Under the pieces are notes generated by a model. The model ran no database searches, had not been told where the DNA came from, and was given only the letters and a program-made list of their open reading frames with translations. The translations under genes and the position numbers were made by a program. This document shows positions 44,187-53,799 of a stretch of DNA of 64,000 nt, one piece after another (the first letter of the stretch is position 1; each line of letters starts with the position of its first letter). This stretch comes from Acinetobacter sp. XH1741. GTDB lineage: Bacteria; Pseudomonadota; Gammaproteobacteria; Pseudomonadales; Moraxellaceae. Location: NCBI RefSeq assembly GCF_041021895.1, contig NZ_CP157428.1, forward strand, positions 1,860,001 through 1,924,000. The letters are read 5' to 3'.

Positions 44187-45737
44187 ATGTCAGAACAAGA
44201 GAAAGACCTACAAACCGATATTGATTATTTTTTACAAGACCAAGCGGCCAATGCATTACTCAACCAGACCTCATTTATACAAAGTATTACTGTTCAAACA
44301 AATTTATTTGAACAGCTCAAGTCTCAGTTTTTTAATGAGATGTTAGATGATATGACTTCAAATGGGGCGGCTTCTAAAAAAATTGAGCAATGGTTGAGTA
44401 TCCGTACTTTAGATGAGCTTAAACAATTAAATAAGGAAGCCAAACAACATTTTCTCTATCACGGTATTACCTTTAATGTATATGGTGATAAAGAAGGTGC
44501 AGAACGAACCATTCCTTTTGACTTAATCCCAAGGGTAATTGAAAAGAAACAATGGGAAAAAATTGCGGCAGGCTGTGCACAAAGAGTTAAGGCTTTAAAT
44601 TATTTTTTAGATGATATTTATCATGGGCAACACATTTTAAAAGAGCAGTTAATTCCTGAAAATCAGATTATTTGTCATGAAGCTTTTCAGCCCCATATGC
44701 TCAAGCATACGCTCAAAGGAAAAATTTATTCCCAAATTAGTGGAATAGATATTATCCGTGACGGCGAGGGTGAGTTTTTTGTGCTGGAGGATAATTTGAG
44801 AACCCCCTCTGGCGTATCTTATATGCTTGAAAGTAGAAATATTAGTCAGAAATTAATGCCTGAGTTGTGTGCGGCGAACAATTTGCATGGAATTGAACAC
44901 TACCCAAGCTTATTAAAAGAAATACTTCAAGAAAACTCAGAAGTTGATCAAGCTTTTATTGTGGTACTAACACCTGGGCGTTTTAACAGTGCTTATTATG
45001 AACATGCCTTTTTAGCACGGGAAATGGATGTACCACTGGTTACCAATAGAGATTTATTCGTAGAAAATGATCAAGTCTTTGTAAAAACGATTCGGGGACG
45101 TCAAAAAGTCGATGTGATTTATCGCCGTTTAGATGATGATTTTTTAGACCCTCTTGCGTTTAGATCTGATAGTGCTCTAGGCGTGGCAGGTCTAATGTCG
45201 GCTTATTTACAGAAAAATGTAGTGATTGCCAATGCACCGGGAACAGGTGTGGCTGACGATAAATCAATTTATCCGTATGTTGATCAAATGATCCAATATT
45301 ATTTGGGAGAAACACCAATTCTGAAAAATGTACCTACCTATCAGTGCCGTGAAAAAGAACATTTAGACTATGTTCTAGCTCATTTAGATCAATTAGTGAT
45401 TAAAGAGGCTCAAGGGTCTGGTGGATATGGCATGTTAATCGGACCTAAAGCGGGTTTATGTGAAATTGATGAATTTAGAAAAAAACTGATTGCTACACCA
45501 CATGCATATATTGCACAGCCGACCTTGGCTTTATCTGTTGCACCAACTTTAACTACCGCAGGAGTGGCTGAGCGCCACATCGACCTACGTCCGTTTGTAT
45601 TAAGTTCTCCTTATCGTACTGAAATTGTACCGGGAGGCTTAACTCGAGTGGCCATGCAGGCAGGATCTTTAGTCGTAAACTCCTCACAAGGAGGAGGGAT
45701 TAAAGATACATGGGTTGTTGAATCACTCCATTCCTAA
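44187..45737 (+). CDS. Circularly permuted ATP-grasp type 2 protein (peptide ligase-like)
   Basis: 516 residues matching the DUF404-DUF407 circularly permuted ATP-grasp family: IPFDLIPRVIEKKQWEKI, AGCAQRVKALNYFLDDIYHGQHIL, DGEGEFFVLEDNLRTPSGVSYMLESR, VDVIYRRLDDDFLDPLAF, LVIKEAQGSGGYGMLIGP and ALSVAPTL with a final RPFVL. Such proteins are predicted to form amide bonds between amino acids or peptides using ATP. It is first in an operon with alpha-E, transglutaminase and Anbu genes, a combination known from comparative genomics as a putative peptide-synthesis or tagging system. The true substrate is unknown. Confidence 0.87.
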   Translation: MSEQEKDLQTDIDYFLQDQAANALLNQTSFIQSITVQTNLFEQLKSQFFNEMLDDMTSNGAASKKIEQWLSIRTLDELKQLNKEAKQHFLYHGITFNVYGDKEGAERTIPFDLIPRVIEKKQWEKIAAGCAQRVKALNYFLDDIYHGQHILKEQLIPENQIICHEAFQPHMLKHTLKGKIYSQISGIDIIRDGEGEFFVLEDNLRTPSGVSYMLESRNISQKLMPELCAANNLHGIEHYPSLLKEILQENSEVDQAFIVVLTPGRFNSAYYEHAFLAREMDVPLVTNRDLFVENDQVFVKTIRGRQKVDVIYRRLDDDFLDPLAFRSDSALGVAGLMSAYLQKNVVIANAPGTGVADDKSIYPYVDQMIQYYLGETPILKNVPTYQCREKEHLDYVLAHLDQLVIKEAQGSGGYGMLIGPKAGLCEIDEFRKKLIATPHAYIAQPTLALSVAPTLTTAGVAERHIDLRPFVLSSPYRTEIVPGGLTRVAMQAGSLVVNSSQGGGIKDTWVVESLHS

Positions 45738-45759
45738 TGGCTGGTTAAAGAGGAAATTT

Positions 45760-46356
45760 ATGGTTTTACTAAATTCGAGTGCACACCATATTTATTGGCT
45801 GGGCCGTTATTTAATGCGTATTAAATTTGCTGTATCACACTTGCCATTTACAGATGATGAAAAAGCAACCCAATTTGCTGCTGCATTTGGTCTGGTGATT
45901 GAACAAGCAGAATTACTGAATTGCTATATGTTGGATACGAAACAAACATATTCGTTACTGAACCAGTTCCTCATTGCTAAGGATAATATTCAAGAATTAA
46001 GAGGTGTATTATCTTCGAGTGCTTATGCGGAATTGAATCATGCGATTAAGTCCATTCAAGCTTATCCTGATTCCTTAAAGCAGACTTTAGCTCAATGTAG
46101 CCAGATACTCGAGGCTGAACATGAGGATATAGTGTTATTTCTACATTTGGGACAAAAAGTAGAACAATTTGATATACAACTACGTTTCCAGCGAGACCTT
46201 ACAGGGCTCGTACACGAGCTAGAAAAATTACTTCAACGGCTGAATGAATTAGGATGGGATCAACTAAATCAACCATGGCAATTATTAAAAGATCATCCCA
46301 ATTGGGATGCTTATTATAATTTTACTCAGCAGCTGGAATATATGTTCGAGGCATGA
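45760..46356 (+). CDS. Alpha-E domain protein
   Basis: 198 residues from the ATG at 45760, which has AGAGGAA before it; a longer frame from 45715 overlaps the ATP-grasp gene and is less likely. It is all-helical, with LNSSAHHIYWLGRYLMRIKF at the start, the signature of alpha-E proteins, whose first helices carry conserved His, Trp, Arg and Tyr residues. These proteins always accompany the CP-ATP-grasp and transglutaminase genes and may help position the peptide substrate. No enzymatic role is proven. The stop overlaps the next gene (ATGA). Confidence 0.85.
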   Translation: MVLLNSSAHHIYWLGRYLMRIKFAVSHLPFTDDEKATQFAAAFGLVIEQAELLNCYMLDTKQTYSLLNQFLIAKDNIQELRGVLSSSAYAELNHAIKSIQAYPDSLKQTLAQCSQILEAEHEDIVLFLHLGQKVEQFDIQLRFQRDLTGLVHELEKLLQRLNELGWDQLNQPWQLLKDHPNWDAYYNFTQQLEYMFEA

Positions 46357-46358
46357 TT

Positions 46359-47138
46359 ATGAAATTGATGGTGAATCATCAAACGCATTATAACTATACT
46401 GAAACTGCGAAAAACAGCATTCAGTATATTAAAATGATGCCTCAAACATCACTGCATCAACATGTTGTGAATTGGGCAATCAGTGTCCCGGGTGATAAGA
46501 CACTTAAGAGAGATATTTTTAATAATGTGTGGTTAACGGCTACTCAGCGTTATGAATATCAGCATCTCACTTTTATGGCACAAGGTATAGTAGAGCTTTT
46601 AAATACAGAAATTGGTGGCGTCGATGTACCTATACCAATAAATCTATTTCTTCAAAGTACGCAAGTCACAAAATATGATTCCGAAATGTTGGATTTTGCC
46701 CAGAGAATTGTAACCGTCAAAGATCGACAGCATATCGCTTTACTTAGCGAAAATATTTTGCAAAAGATGCCATATCAACCAGATAGTACCTCTGTTGATA
46801 CGATTGCTACTGAGGGTTTTCATGCAGGTCAGGGAGTATGTCAAGATCATGCACATGTTTTAATCGCTATGTGCCGTGCGTTACAATTACCAGCACGTTA
46901 TGTCTCTGGTTATTTATTTGATCAAAACTATCCGCACCTTGCCAGTCATGCGTGGGCGGAGGTATTTTTAGATAATCAGTGGTATTGTTTTGATGTAAGC
47001 AATCAGTTGTTTACGCCAAAGCATCATATTTATCTTGCAGTTGGTCGAGACTATCTTGATGTAGCACCTATTAGAGGTGTGCGAGAGCAAGGTGGTATTG
47101 AAAATATGATGTCTGTGGTTCAAGTGCTGGCTTGTTGA
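46359..47138 (+). CDS. Transglutaminase-like cysteine peptidase
   Basis: 259 residues. N-terminal bacterial transglutaminase-N domain (MVNHQTHYNYTETAKNSIQYIKMMPQT in pieces), then the transglutaminase core with the triad C161 (GQGVCQDHAH), H197 (ASHAWAEVF) and D212 (CFDVSN). Expected to act as a peptidase or to make or break isopeptide bonds. ATG 46353 overlaps the alpha-E stop; ATG 46359 is also in frame and is used here. Third gene of the operon. Confidence 0.88.
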   Translation: MKLMVNHQTHYNYTETAKNSIQYIKMMPQTSLHQHVVNWAISVPGDKTLKRDIFNNVWLTATQRYEYQHLTFMAQGIVELLNTEIGGVDVPIPINLFLQSTQVTKYDSEMLDFAQRIVTVKDRQHIALLSENILQKMPYQPDSTSVDTIATEGFHAGQGVCQDHAHVLIAMCRALQLPARYVSGYLFDQNYPHLASHAWAEVFLDNQWYCFDVSNQLFTPKHHIYLAVGRDYLDVAPIRGVREQGGIENMMSVVQVLAC

Positions 47139-47154
47139 ATGTAAAGAGAACGAA

Positions 47155-47889
47155 ATGACCTATTGTTGTGCGCTGAGATTAGAGCAGGGTTTAGTGTTTA
47201 TAAGTGACACTCGAACTAATGCCGGGGTCGACCATATTTCTGTGTTCCGTAAGCTTCATACTTTCGGTGTGACAGGAGAGCGGTTTATTGCCTTACAAAC
47301 AGCAGGTAATTTAGCCACTACACAAGCCGTTATCGGACATTTACAAAATGCGCTTACTTTACAGCAAGAGCCTAATTTATATAGCATTAATACAATGTTT
47401 GAAGTGGCTGACTTAGTCGGTAAAACTTTAAAAAATGTTTTGGAAGATATTAGTTCAGATACCCAAGAACAAATGAATTATGCCTGTAGTATTTTAGTGG
47501 GTGGGCAAATTAAAGGCGGCGATATGCAGCTCTATAATGTCTATCCGCAAGGTAATTTTATTTGTGCGACAACAGATACACCTTATTTTCAAATTGGTGA
47601 AAGTAAATATGGTAAACCTATTTTAGATCGAGCTTTATATTATGCGATGCCGCTAGATGATGCGTTACGTTGTAGTTTGATCTCATTTGACTCAACTTTG
47701 CGCTCTAATGTTTCTGTTGGTTTGCCATTAGATGCATTGGTCTATAACAGAGATAGTTTTGTGATTCCAATGGGTAAGCGTGTTACTGAAGATGACTCGT
47801 ATTTTTCACAAATTAGTCGCCAATGGTCAGATACATTACGCCGTGGTTTGCAAGAAATGCCAAAACCTACAGATGATTATTGGCGTTAA
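47155..47889 (+). CDS. Anbu (ancestral beta-subunit) proteasome-like NTN hydrolase
   Basis: 244 residues. Removal of Met exposes Thr2 (MTYCCALRL), the expected N-terminal nucleophile. DTRTNAGVDHISVFRKLHTF matches Anbu: a substrate-pocket aspartate, then a lysine. GERFIALQTAGNLATTQAVI and the internal ISFDSTLRSNVSVGLPLDALV complete the fold. Anbu forms ring or helical assemblies related to proteasome beta subunits; its substrate is unknown. Last gene of the four-gene operon, 16 bases after the transglutaminase gene, with a terminator behind it. Confidence 0.92.
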   Translation: MTYCCALRLEQGLVFISDTRTNAGVDHISVFRKLHTFGVTGERFIALQTAGNLATTQAVIGHLQNALTLQQEPNLYSINTMFEVADLVGKTLKNVLEDISSDTQEQMNYACSILVGGQIKGGDMQLYNVYPQGNFICATTDTPYFQIGESKYGKPILDRALYYAMPLDDALRCSLISFDSTLRSNVSVGLPLDALVYNRDSFVIPMGKRVTEDDSYFSQISRQWSDTLRRGLQEMPKPTDDYWR

Positions 47890-47907
47890 TAGGCACTTTA
47901 AATAAAA

Positions 47908-47931
47908 AAAATCCAAGCTTGCTTGGATTTT
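47908..47931. terminator. Bidirectional terminator after the Anbu operon
   Basis: AAAATCCAAGC / GCTTGGATTTT with a TT loop, A-rich before and T-rich after, between convergent Anbu and alr genes. Confidence 0.9.
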
Positions 47932-47947
47932 TTGTTTTCTTTATAGA

Positions 47948-49024
47948 TTAAATACTTTGACGAACCGGGCGTGGGCTAAGGCGACAAAGCAATTCATAAC
48001 CGATTGTTCCATTCGCATCGGCAACATCATCAACTAGGCGGTGTTTTCCCCAAAGTTCAACTTGTGTACCTAGTTTTACTTGAGTATTTGTGACATCAAT
48101 TGCAATCATGTCCATACTTACTCGACCTACGACTGGGCAAAGTTTACCGTCAATAGCGACAAAATTTTGTTTGATATAAGCACGTGGATAACCATCTCCA
48201 TAACCAATAGACACAATGGCAATATCCATAGCTTGTTGAGCACAAAACGTAGAACCATAGCCTACATGTTCACCAGCTTGAATATGATTTAATGCCATAA
48301 CTTCAGCTGTAAAAGTCATGACAGGTTTTAAATCAAGGTCATGTACTGTTTTGTCTGCAAAAGGTGATGCGCCGTAGAGCATTACTCCTGGTCGAACATA
48401 GTCGAAATTTAGCTCTGGCCATTTAAAGATCGCAGCTGAATTACAACAAGAGGCTAAAACTGGATCACAGGCTTGTTTAATATGTAAAAATTGCTGTTTT
48501 TGCTGTTCATTTAACGGGTGATCAACATCTGCATTTGCAAAATGCATGGCAAGTACACACGTAAAGCCCTCAGACTTTAAGGTTTTAATCACTTCAATAA
48601 TTTCTGGATCTTTAAAACCTAAGCGGTTCATACCACTATTAAGCTTAACCCATACTTTTAAGTCTTGAGCGATGTAGGCTTGTTTATGCTTAATTAACCA
48701 TTCAAATTGTTGTTGATGGTGAATAACACATTCAAATTTGTGTTCAATTGCGATGGGCATTTCATCTTCAGAAAATACCCCCTCAATTAACGTTACTGGT
48801 TGCTTAAATCCGAGTTGTCGGATTTCTAAACCTTCTTGTAGGCAGGCGACACCAAAGGCATCTGAGGCATTTAAGGCTGCTAAACAGTCTTTGACTCCAT
48901 GTCCGTAAGCATTAGCTTTTACCATACTTACGATTTTTGAATTTGCTGCGAGTTGTTTGACACGGTTTAAATTATATTGAAGCGCTTGGCGATCAATATA
49001 AACTGTTGCTTGACGCACCCTCAT
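47948..49024 (-). CDS. alr: Alanine racemase
   Basis: 358 residues. The PLP-binding lysine K36 is in VKANAYGHG; the second catalytic residue, Tyr, is in HVGYGSTF; and RPVVGRVSMDMI-type segments (LCPVVGRVSMDMIAIDV) are present. It makes D-alanine for peptidoglycan. Downstream of dnaB on the same strand with 26 bases between, so probably co-transcribed. Length normal. A second, catabolic alanine racemase (dadX) exists in many Acinetobacter; this dnaB-linked copy is taken as the housekeeping one. Confidence 0.92.
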   Translation of the reverse strand: MRVRQATVYIDRQALQYNLNRVKQLAANSKIVSMVKANAYGHGVKDCLAALNASDAFGVACLQEGLEIRQLGFKQPVTLIEGVFSEDEMPIAIEHKFECVIHHQQQFEWLIKHKQAYIAQDLKVWVKLNSGMNRLGFKDPEIIEVIKTLKSEGFTCVLAMHFANADVDHPLNEQQKQQFLHIKQACDPVLASCCNSAAIFKWPELNFDYVRPGVMLYGASPFADKTVHDLDLKPVMTFTAEVMALNHIQAGEHVGYGSTFCAQQAMDIAIVSIGYGDGYPRAYIKQNFVAIDGKLCPVVGRVSMDMIAIDVTNTQVKLGTQVELWGKHRLVDDVADANGTIGYELLCRLSPRPVRQSI

Positions 49025-49050
49025 TTACTCCTTTGGGCTAGAGATAGAGC

Positions 49051-50496
49051 TTATTCTTCATCATCATATTGGCTGTAATACTCAGGAGAGAGATTACTAA
49101 ATCGAGTATATTGACCTTCAAAGGCAAGACGGACAGTACCAATAGGACCATTACGCTGTTTACCAATAATAATTTCCGCAGTGCCTGCTTCTTTAGATTC
49201 TTTGTTATAAACTTCATCACGATAAATAAACATGATTAAGTCGGCATCCTGTTCAATCGCACCGGATTCACGTAAGTCAGACATTACTGGGCGTTTGTTT
49301 GGACGGTTCTCTAGGCTTCGGTTAAGCTGGGAAAGTGCAATAACAGGACATTGCATTTCTTTCGCCAAGGCTTTTAAGCTACGTGAAATTTCCGAGATCT
49401 CTCCCACACGGTTATCACCCATGCCTGGAACTTTCATCAGCTGTAAATAGTCGACCATAATACAGCCGATTTTCCCGTCATGCATTTTTGCAACGCGACG
49501 AGCACGCGCACGAAGCTCTGTTGGTGGTAGAGCAGAAGAATCATCGATATATAAATGCATTTGTTGAAGTTGCAAAATGGTACCGGTAACCTTGGTCCAT
49601 TCATCAGCATCTAAGTTACCCGAACGTAGATGTCCTTGGTGAACTTTACCCATTGCTGAAATAAGACGCATCGCAATTGAGTCGGCTGGCATTTCCATAG
49701 AGAATACGAGAGCAGGAAGCTTATTGTATTGTAAAACACTTTCAACCAAGTTCATGGCAAATGTCGTTTTACCCATAGATGGACGTGCCGCAACAATAAT
49801 TAAATCGCCTGGTTGCATACCCGAAGTTTTATTATCAAGCTCTAAGAAGCCTGTAGTTAAACCCGTAATATTTCCATCAAGTTTTGAAAGCTCATCTAGT
49901 TTGCTAATAACATCAGCAGTTACAGAGCTGATTGCTTTAGGGCCAGAATCTTTCTTATTGTTATTATGCTGTTCTGCCAAAGAGAAAATACTGGTTTCTG
50001 CTAAATCTAAAATTTCACTTACACCACGACCTTTTGTGTCATAAGCATTTTGTAAAATTTCAGTACTTACTTTGATCATGCTGCGTAGCGTAGAAAATTC
50101 TTTAATTTTCGTTGCATAAGTTTCAAGGTTGTAGAAACTTGAAGGGGAGTCAGCCATAAGCTGCATCAAATATTCTTCGCCACCAATTGCATTAAGTAAA
50201 TTTTGTTTTAATAACCAATCATTGACTAAGACTGCGTCATATGGGGAATTTTCCTGTGCTAATTTTTCAATTGCACGATAAATATATTTATGACGAGTGG
50301 CATAAAAATCATTTTCTTTGAGTAAATCGCTGACTTGTTCAAAAGATTCAGCAACTGTCATCAGCGCAGCAAGCACCGCTTGCTCAATAGCTAAATTGTG
50401 TGGGGGAGTGCGAAACTCTTTAAGTTGGCCTGATTCACTCGACTTATTTTCTGTTGAAGGTGAAGGGGTTAAAGAAGTGGCATTCGCCTGAGACAT
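49051..50496 (-). CDS. dnaB: Replicative DNA helicase DnaB
   Basis: 481 residues. N-terminal DnaB domain (RTPPHNLAIEQAVLAALM) and RecA-like helicase core with Walker A AARPSMGKTTFAMN, Walker B CIMVDYLQLMKV and DADLIMFIYRDEVY. Hexameric 5'-3' helicase at the replication fork. Upstream of alr and downstream of the rpsF-rpsR-rplI operon, a common gammaproteobacterial order. No intein is seen. Confidence 0.97.
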   Translation of the reverse strand: MSQANATSLTPSPSTENKSSESGQLKEFRTPPHNLAIEQAVLAALMTVAESFEQVSDLLKENDFYATRHKYIYRAIEKLAQENSPYDAVLVNDWLLKQNLLNAIGGEEYLMQLMADSPSSFYNLETYATKIKEFSTLRSMIKVSTEILQNAYDTKGRGVSEILDLAETSIFSLAEQHNNNKKDSGPKAISSVTADVISKLDELSKLDGNITGLTTGFLELDNKTSGMQPGDLIIVAARPSMGKTTFAMNLVESVLQYNKLPALVFSMEMPADSIAMRLISAMGKVHQGHLRSGNLDADEWTKVTGTILQLQQMHLYIDDSSALPPTELRARARRVAKMHDGKIGCIMVDYLQLMKVPGMGDNRVGEISEISRSLKALAKEMQCPVIALSQLNRSLENRPNKRPVMSDLRESGAIEQDADLIMFIYRDEVYNKESKEAGTAEIIIGKQRNGPIGTVRLAFEGQYTRFSNLSPEYYSQYDDEE

Positions 50497-50655
50497 AATT
50501 AGACCTGATGATAAAATGTGTGCACAAAAAGGGTTTTAAGCCGAGAACTATCTTAAAACAAAACTAAATAAACTACCTAATTAAAAAACCAATTAAACTG
50601 AAGAACTGATCAGGAATTAATATATCTAATTTTATTTCATAAATTTAAGAGATAA

Positions 50656-50685
50656 AAAAAGAGCATGCGTAAGCATGCTCTTTTT
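50656..50685. terminator. Terminator of rpsF-rpsR-rplI
   Basis: AAAAAGAGCATGC / GCATGCTCTTTTT with loop GTAA, directly after the leftward rplI stop. Confidence 0.92.
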
Positions 50686-50697
50686 TTTGATGAGAAA

Positions 50698-51144
50698 TTA
50701 CTCAGATACGATAGTAACGAGAACTTCTGCAACAACATCATGATGCAATTGGATTGCGATGTTGAATTCACCAGTGTGACGAAGCGCACCGTTTGGTAAA
50801 CGAACTTCTGCACGGTCAACTGTAAGACCTGCATTCGTTAACGCGTCAGCGATGTCACGAGTACCGATAGAACCGAAGAGTTTACCTTCGTCACCAGCTT
50901 TAGCAGTGATAACGATGTTAACTTCGTTCAATTGTTCAGCACGTGCTTGAGCAGCAGCTAAAATTTCAGCTTCTTGCTTCTCAAGTTCAGCACGACGAGC
51001 TTCAAAAGCAGCAGTGTTAGCTTCAGTAGCTGCAACTGCTTTACCTTGAGGGATAAGGAAGTTACGGCCGTAACCAGCTTTAACTGATACTTTATCGCCT
51101 AATTTACCAAGGTTCTTAATGCGTTGTAATAAGATAACGTCCAC
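50698..51144 (-). CDS. rplI: Ribosomal protein bL9
   Basis: 148 residues, normal length. N-terminal [36 protein letters not shown] (in pieces) is diagnostic, joined by the long helix to a C-terminal rRNA-binding domain. Third gene of the rpsF-rpsR-rplI operon, with 8 bases to rpsR. Confidence 0.98.
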   Translation of the reverse strand: MDVILLQRIKNLGKLGDKVSVKAGYGRNFLIPQGKAVAATEANTAAFEARRAELEKQEAEILAAAQARAEQLNEVNIVITAKAGDEGKLFGSIGTRDIADALTNAGLTVDRAEVRLPNGALRHTGEFNIAIQLHHDVVAEVLVTIVSE

Positions 51145-51152
51145 AGATCACC

Positions 51153-51380
51153 TCACTTATGGTTGTCAGTGTACGGAATCAAAGACAAATAGCGAGCTTG
51201 TTTGATAGCAAGTGCTAATTGACGTTGATAACGAGCTTTAGTACCAGTGATACGGCTAGGAACAATCTTGCCGTTTTCAGTGATGTACTGTTTTAAAGTG
51301 TCGATATCTTTGTAGTCGATGTACGCAACATTCTCAGCTGTAAAGCGGCAGAACTTGCGACGACGGTAAAAACGTGCCAT
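51153..51380 (-). CDS. rpsR: Ribosomal protein bS18
   Basis: 75 residues. [16 protein letters not shown] and [27 protein letters not shown] are typical of bS18, which pairs with bS6 on the 30S platform. Second gene of the operon; 11 bases follow rpsF. Confidence 0.98.
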
Positions 51381-51391
51381 TGATGTTCTCC

Positions 51392-51775
51392 TTATTCAGC
51401 TTCTTGAGCAACTTGCTGTGCTTCTTCACGTTGAGCTTTACGCGCACGCTTTTCTTCAGCACTCTTAGCAAGCAATGACTCTTCAGTGATTGCGTGTTCA
51501 CGACGAATGATAAGGTTACGAATGATCGCGTCGTTATAACGGAATAATTCTTCTAACTCATCAAGCGTAGCTTGACCACATTCAACATTCATAAGAATGT
51601 AGTGTGCTTTGTGAATTTTGTTAATTGGGTAAGCCAATTGACGACGGCCCCAATCTTCTAAACGGTGAATTTGACCTTCAGCTTCTTTGATCTGAGAGAT
51701 ATAGCGTTCAACCATACCTACAACTTGATCGCTTTGGTCTGGATGTACCAAAAGTACGATTTCGTAATGACGCAT
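51392..51775 (-). CDS. rpsF: Ribosomal protein bS6
   Basis: 127 residues with [25 protein letters not shown] and the GGQ-like [15 protein letters not shown] motif of bS6; acidic/Glu- and Gln-rich C-terminus. First gene of the operon. AGGAG ribosome binding site just upstream. In enteric bacteria a leader RNA element binds S6:S18; the 170-base leader here may hold one, but I could not fold it reliably. Confidence 0.97.
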   Translation of the reverse strand: MRHYEIVLLVHPDQSDQVVGMVERYISQIKEAEGQIHRLEDWGRRQLAYPINKIHKAHYILMNVECGQATLDELEELFRYNDAIIRNLIIRREHAITEESLLAKSAEEKRARKAQREEAQQVAQEAE

Positions 51776-51956
51776 TGTCAGCTCCTTACGGTTTAAACAG
51801 CCCCTAAAAAATTAGAAGCAAGGAGTCATAGCTAAAATAATAATAGCTACGTCGCAAAAAATGCGAAGGCTGAATTATAGGTAAAAATTAGACTAAAAAC
51901 AAATCTTTTGATGAGAAAAATGAAAAACTTGTTCGGAGGAGGTAATCCTCCCTTAA

Positions 51957-52835
51957 TTAAAAGAGAGGAAGATTTGGAGCAGGGGATTGATAGGTAAAGC
52001 TAAAACTCAAACTTAACAAAGTAATTAGGATTACTGAGTAAAGGAAAAAACGCTTAGCCCAAAGTTGGTCGTTTTCAGCTTTAAATCCAATAATTGATAA
52101 ATAAAACCAATATGCAGTCAAAGCATTAAAGGTAATTAAAAAGAATACATTGGTATAGCCAAAACAATATAATCCATTTAAAACTGCTGCAAATAAAAGG
52201 ATATATATTACACATTCAATTTTCGTACGATAAATAGAACGTGCCACAGGCAAAATTGGAATTCCTGCATTTTTGTAATCATCAAAACGATAAATCGCAA
52301 TTGCCCAAGAGTGGGGCATTTGCCATAAAGCGTATGCTAAAAACAAAAGCAAGGCTGCTACATCAAATTGATGAGTTACTGCTGTGTAACCAATAACAGG
52401 AGGACTCGCTCCGGAAATACTACCAATGACGGTCTGATGGATTGAGGTACGTTTTGTCCACAAACTATAAAAACCGACATAGACAACAAAACCAATTATT
52501 GCAAATAAAAATGCATAACCATTTACACCAAACCACAAGATGCTAAAACCAATTGCTCCAAGTACGAATGCATATATAAGTGCAACAGTAGGAGATATGG
52601 TTTTTTTGACAAGTGCGCGGTTTTGAGTGCGCTGCATTTTTGTATCAATATCTTGATCTATGACGTTATTAACAACACATCCTGAAGCAACAACTAACGT
52701 TGTTCCAATGAGGGTGAGTAATAATAACAAGATGTCTATAGAGCCTTGGGCGGCTAAGAAGAAGCCGCCCAAGGTGGTAATGAAATTACCGAAGAGAATT
52801 CCTGGTTTAGTCAGGAATAAATACTTTTTCAACAT
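51957..52835 (-). CDS. cyoE: Protoheme IX farnesyltransferase (heme O synthase)
   Basis: 292 residues, polytopic membrane prenyltransferase. The two aspartate-rich motifs are visible: NNVIDQDIDTKMQRTQNRAL (NxxxDxxxD) and YRFDDYKNAGIPIL. Farnesylates heme b to make heme O for the cytochrome bo oxidase encoded upstream. Last gene of the cyo operon, 10 bases after cyoD. A GGAGG/CCTCC hairpin at 51935-51950 may end the transcript. Confidence 0.95.
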   Translation of the reverse strand: MLKKYLFLTKPGILFGNFITTLGGFFLAAQGSIDILLLLLTLIGTTLVVASGCVVNNVIDQDIDTKMQRTQNRALVKKTISPTVALIYAFVLGAIGFSILWFGVNGYAFLFAIIGFVVYVGFYSLWTKRTSIHQTVIGSISGASPPVIGYTAVTHQFDVAALLLFLAYALWQMPHSWAIAIYRFDDYKNAGIPILPVARSIYRTKIECVIYILLFAAVLNGLYCFGYTNVFFLITFNALTAYWFYLSIIGFKAENDQLWAKRFFLYSVILITLLSLSFSFTYQSPAPNLPLF

Positions 52836-52845
52836 GACAATCAGT

Positions 52846-53175
52846 TTAGATCATCATATTGTAGTGAAGGTAATTCATAATCCACACAGAACCAATCAAT
52901 AGTACAGCGATACATAGGATTGTGTAGATAAATGCAATCATATTCCAGCGTTGTTCAGATGATGTATTCATGTGTAGGAAGTACACAAGTTGTACAAGAA
53001 CCTGAGCAACGGCAGTAAGTGCAATCACTGTCATTAAAAGACCGCGGTTAAAACCACCTGCCATTACCATTCCGAATGGGATGATGGTAAGGATTACAGA
53101 TAGAATAAAACCTACAGTGTATTGCTTAAAGTTACCGTGTGACGCACCAGCAGCATTATGCTCATGACTACTCAT
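52846..53175 (-). CDS. cyoD: Cytochrome bo oxidase subunit IV
   Basis: 109 residues from ATG 53175 ([16 protein letters not shown]), three transmembrane helices. The ATG shares its A with the cyoC stop (TAATG), so translation is coupled; a longer frame reaching 53220 lies inside cyoC and is rejected. Assists assembly of the bo3 ubiquinol oxidase. Confidence 0.93.
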   Translation of the reverse strand: MSSHEHNAAGASHGNFKQYTVGFILSVILTIIPFGMVMAGGFNRGLLMTVIALTAVAQVLVQLVYFLHMNTSSEQRWNMIAFIYTILCIAVLLIGSVWIMNYLHYNMMI

Positions 53176-53795
53176 TAGAGAACTCCCAGTAAGTAAACGA
53201 CGCTGAATACACAGATCCAAACGATGTCAAGGAAGTGCCAGAACAAGCTTAAGCAAGCAAGACGACGTGTATTCGGTAAAGTCAAACCTTTAGTTTTGAT
53301 TTGATACATCAATACTAACATCCACACTAAACCAGAGGTTACGTGGATACCGTGTGTACCAACCAAAGTAAAGAAAGACGACAAGAATGCACTATGAGTT
53401 GGACCGTGACCTTCTTCTACAAGGTGATGGAATTCATAGAGTTCCATACCGATGAAGGTTGCACCAAATAGGAATGTAATAAACAACCAAGTGATCACTT
53501 GATTTACATTCTTTTTATAAGATGCAAGTACAGCAAAACCGAATGTTACCGATGAAATCAATAAGGCAAATGTTTCAGTTAACACATAGCCTAATGATTC
53601 ATGGAACAGTTTATATGCACTTGGAGTCCCTTCTGGAACATGACTGTTTAATACAGCGAACGCAATGAAGAGTGATCCGAAAAGAATCAAGTCACTCATC
53701 AAGTATGTCCAGAAACCAAAGACCGTTAAGTCTGTATCATCATGTTCATGATGACCATCGTGGCCGTGGTTGTCGTGATGAAGTACTTCAGCCAT
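53175..53795 (-). CDS. cyoC: Cytochrome bo ubiquinol oxidase subunit III
   Basis: 206 residues, five transmembrane helices of the heme-copper oxidase subunit III family ([60 protein letters not shown]). His-rich N-terminus ([16 protein letters not shown]). Four bases separate it from cyoB. Confidence 0.95.
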   Translation of the reverse strand: MAEVLHHDNHGHDGHHEHDDTDLTVFGFWTYLMSDLILFGSLFIAFAVLNSHVPEGTPSAYKLFHESLGYVLTETFALLISSVTFGFAVLASYKKNVNQVITWLFITFLFGATFIGMELYEFHHLVEEGHGPTHSAFLSSFFTLVGTHGIHVTSGLVWMLVLMYQIKTKGLTLPNTRRLACLSLFWHFLDIVWICVFSVVYLLGVL

Positions 53796-53799
53796 TTCC

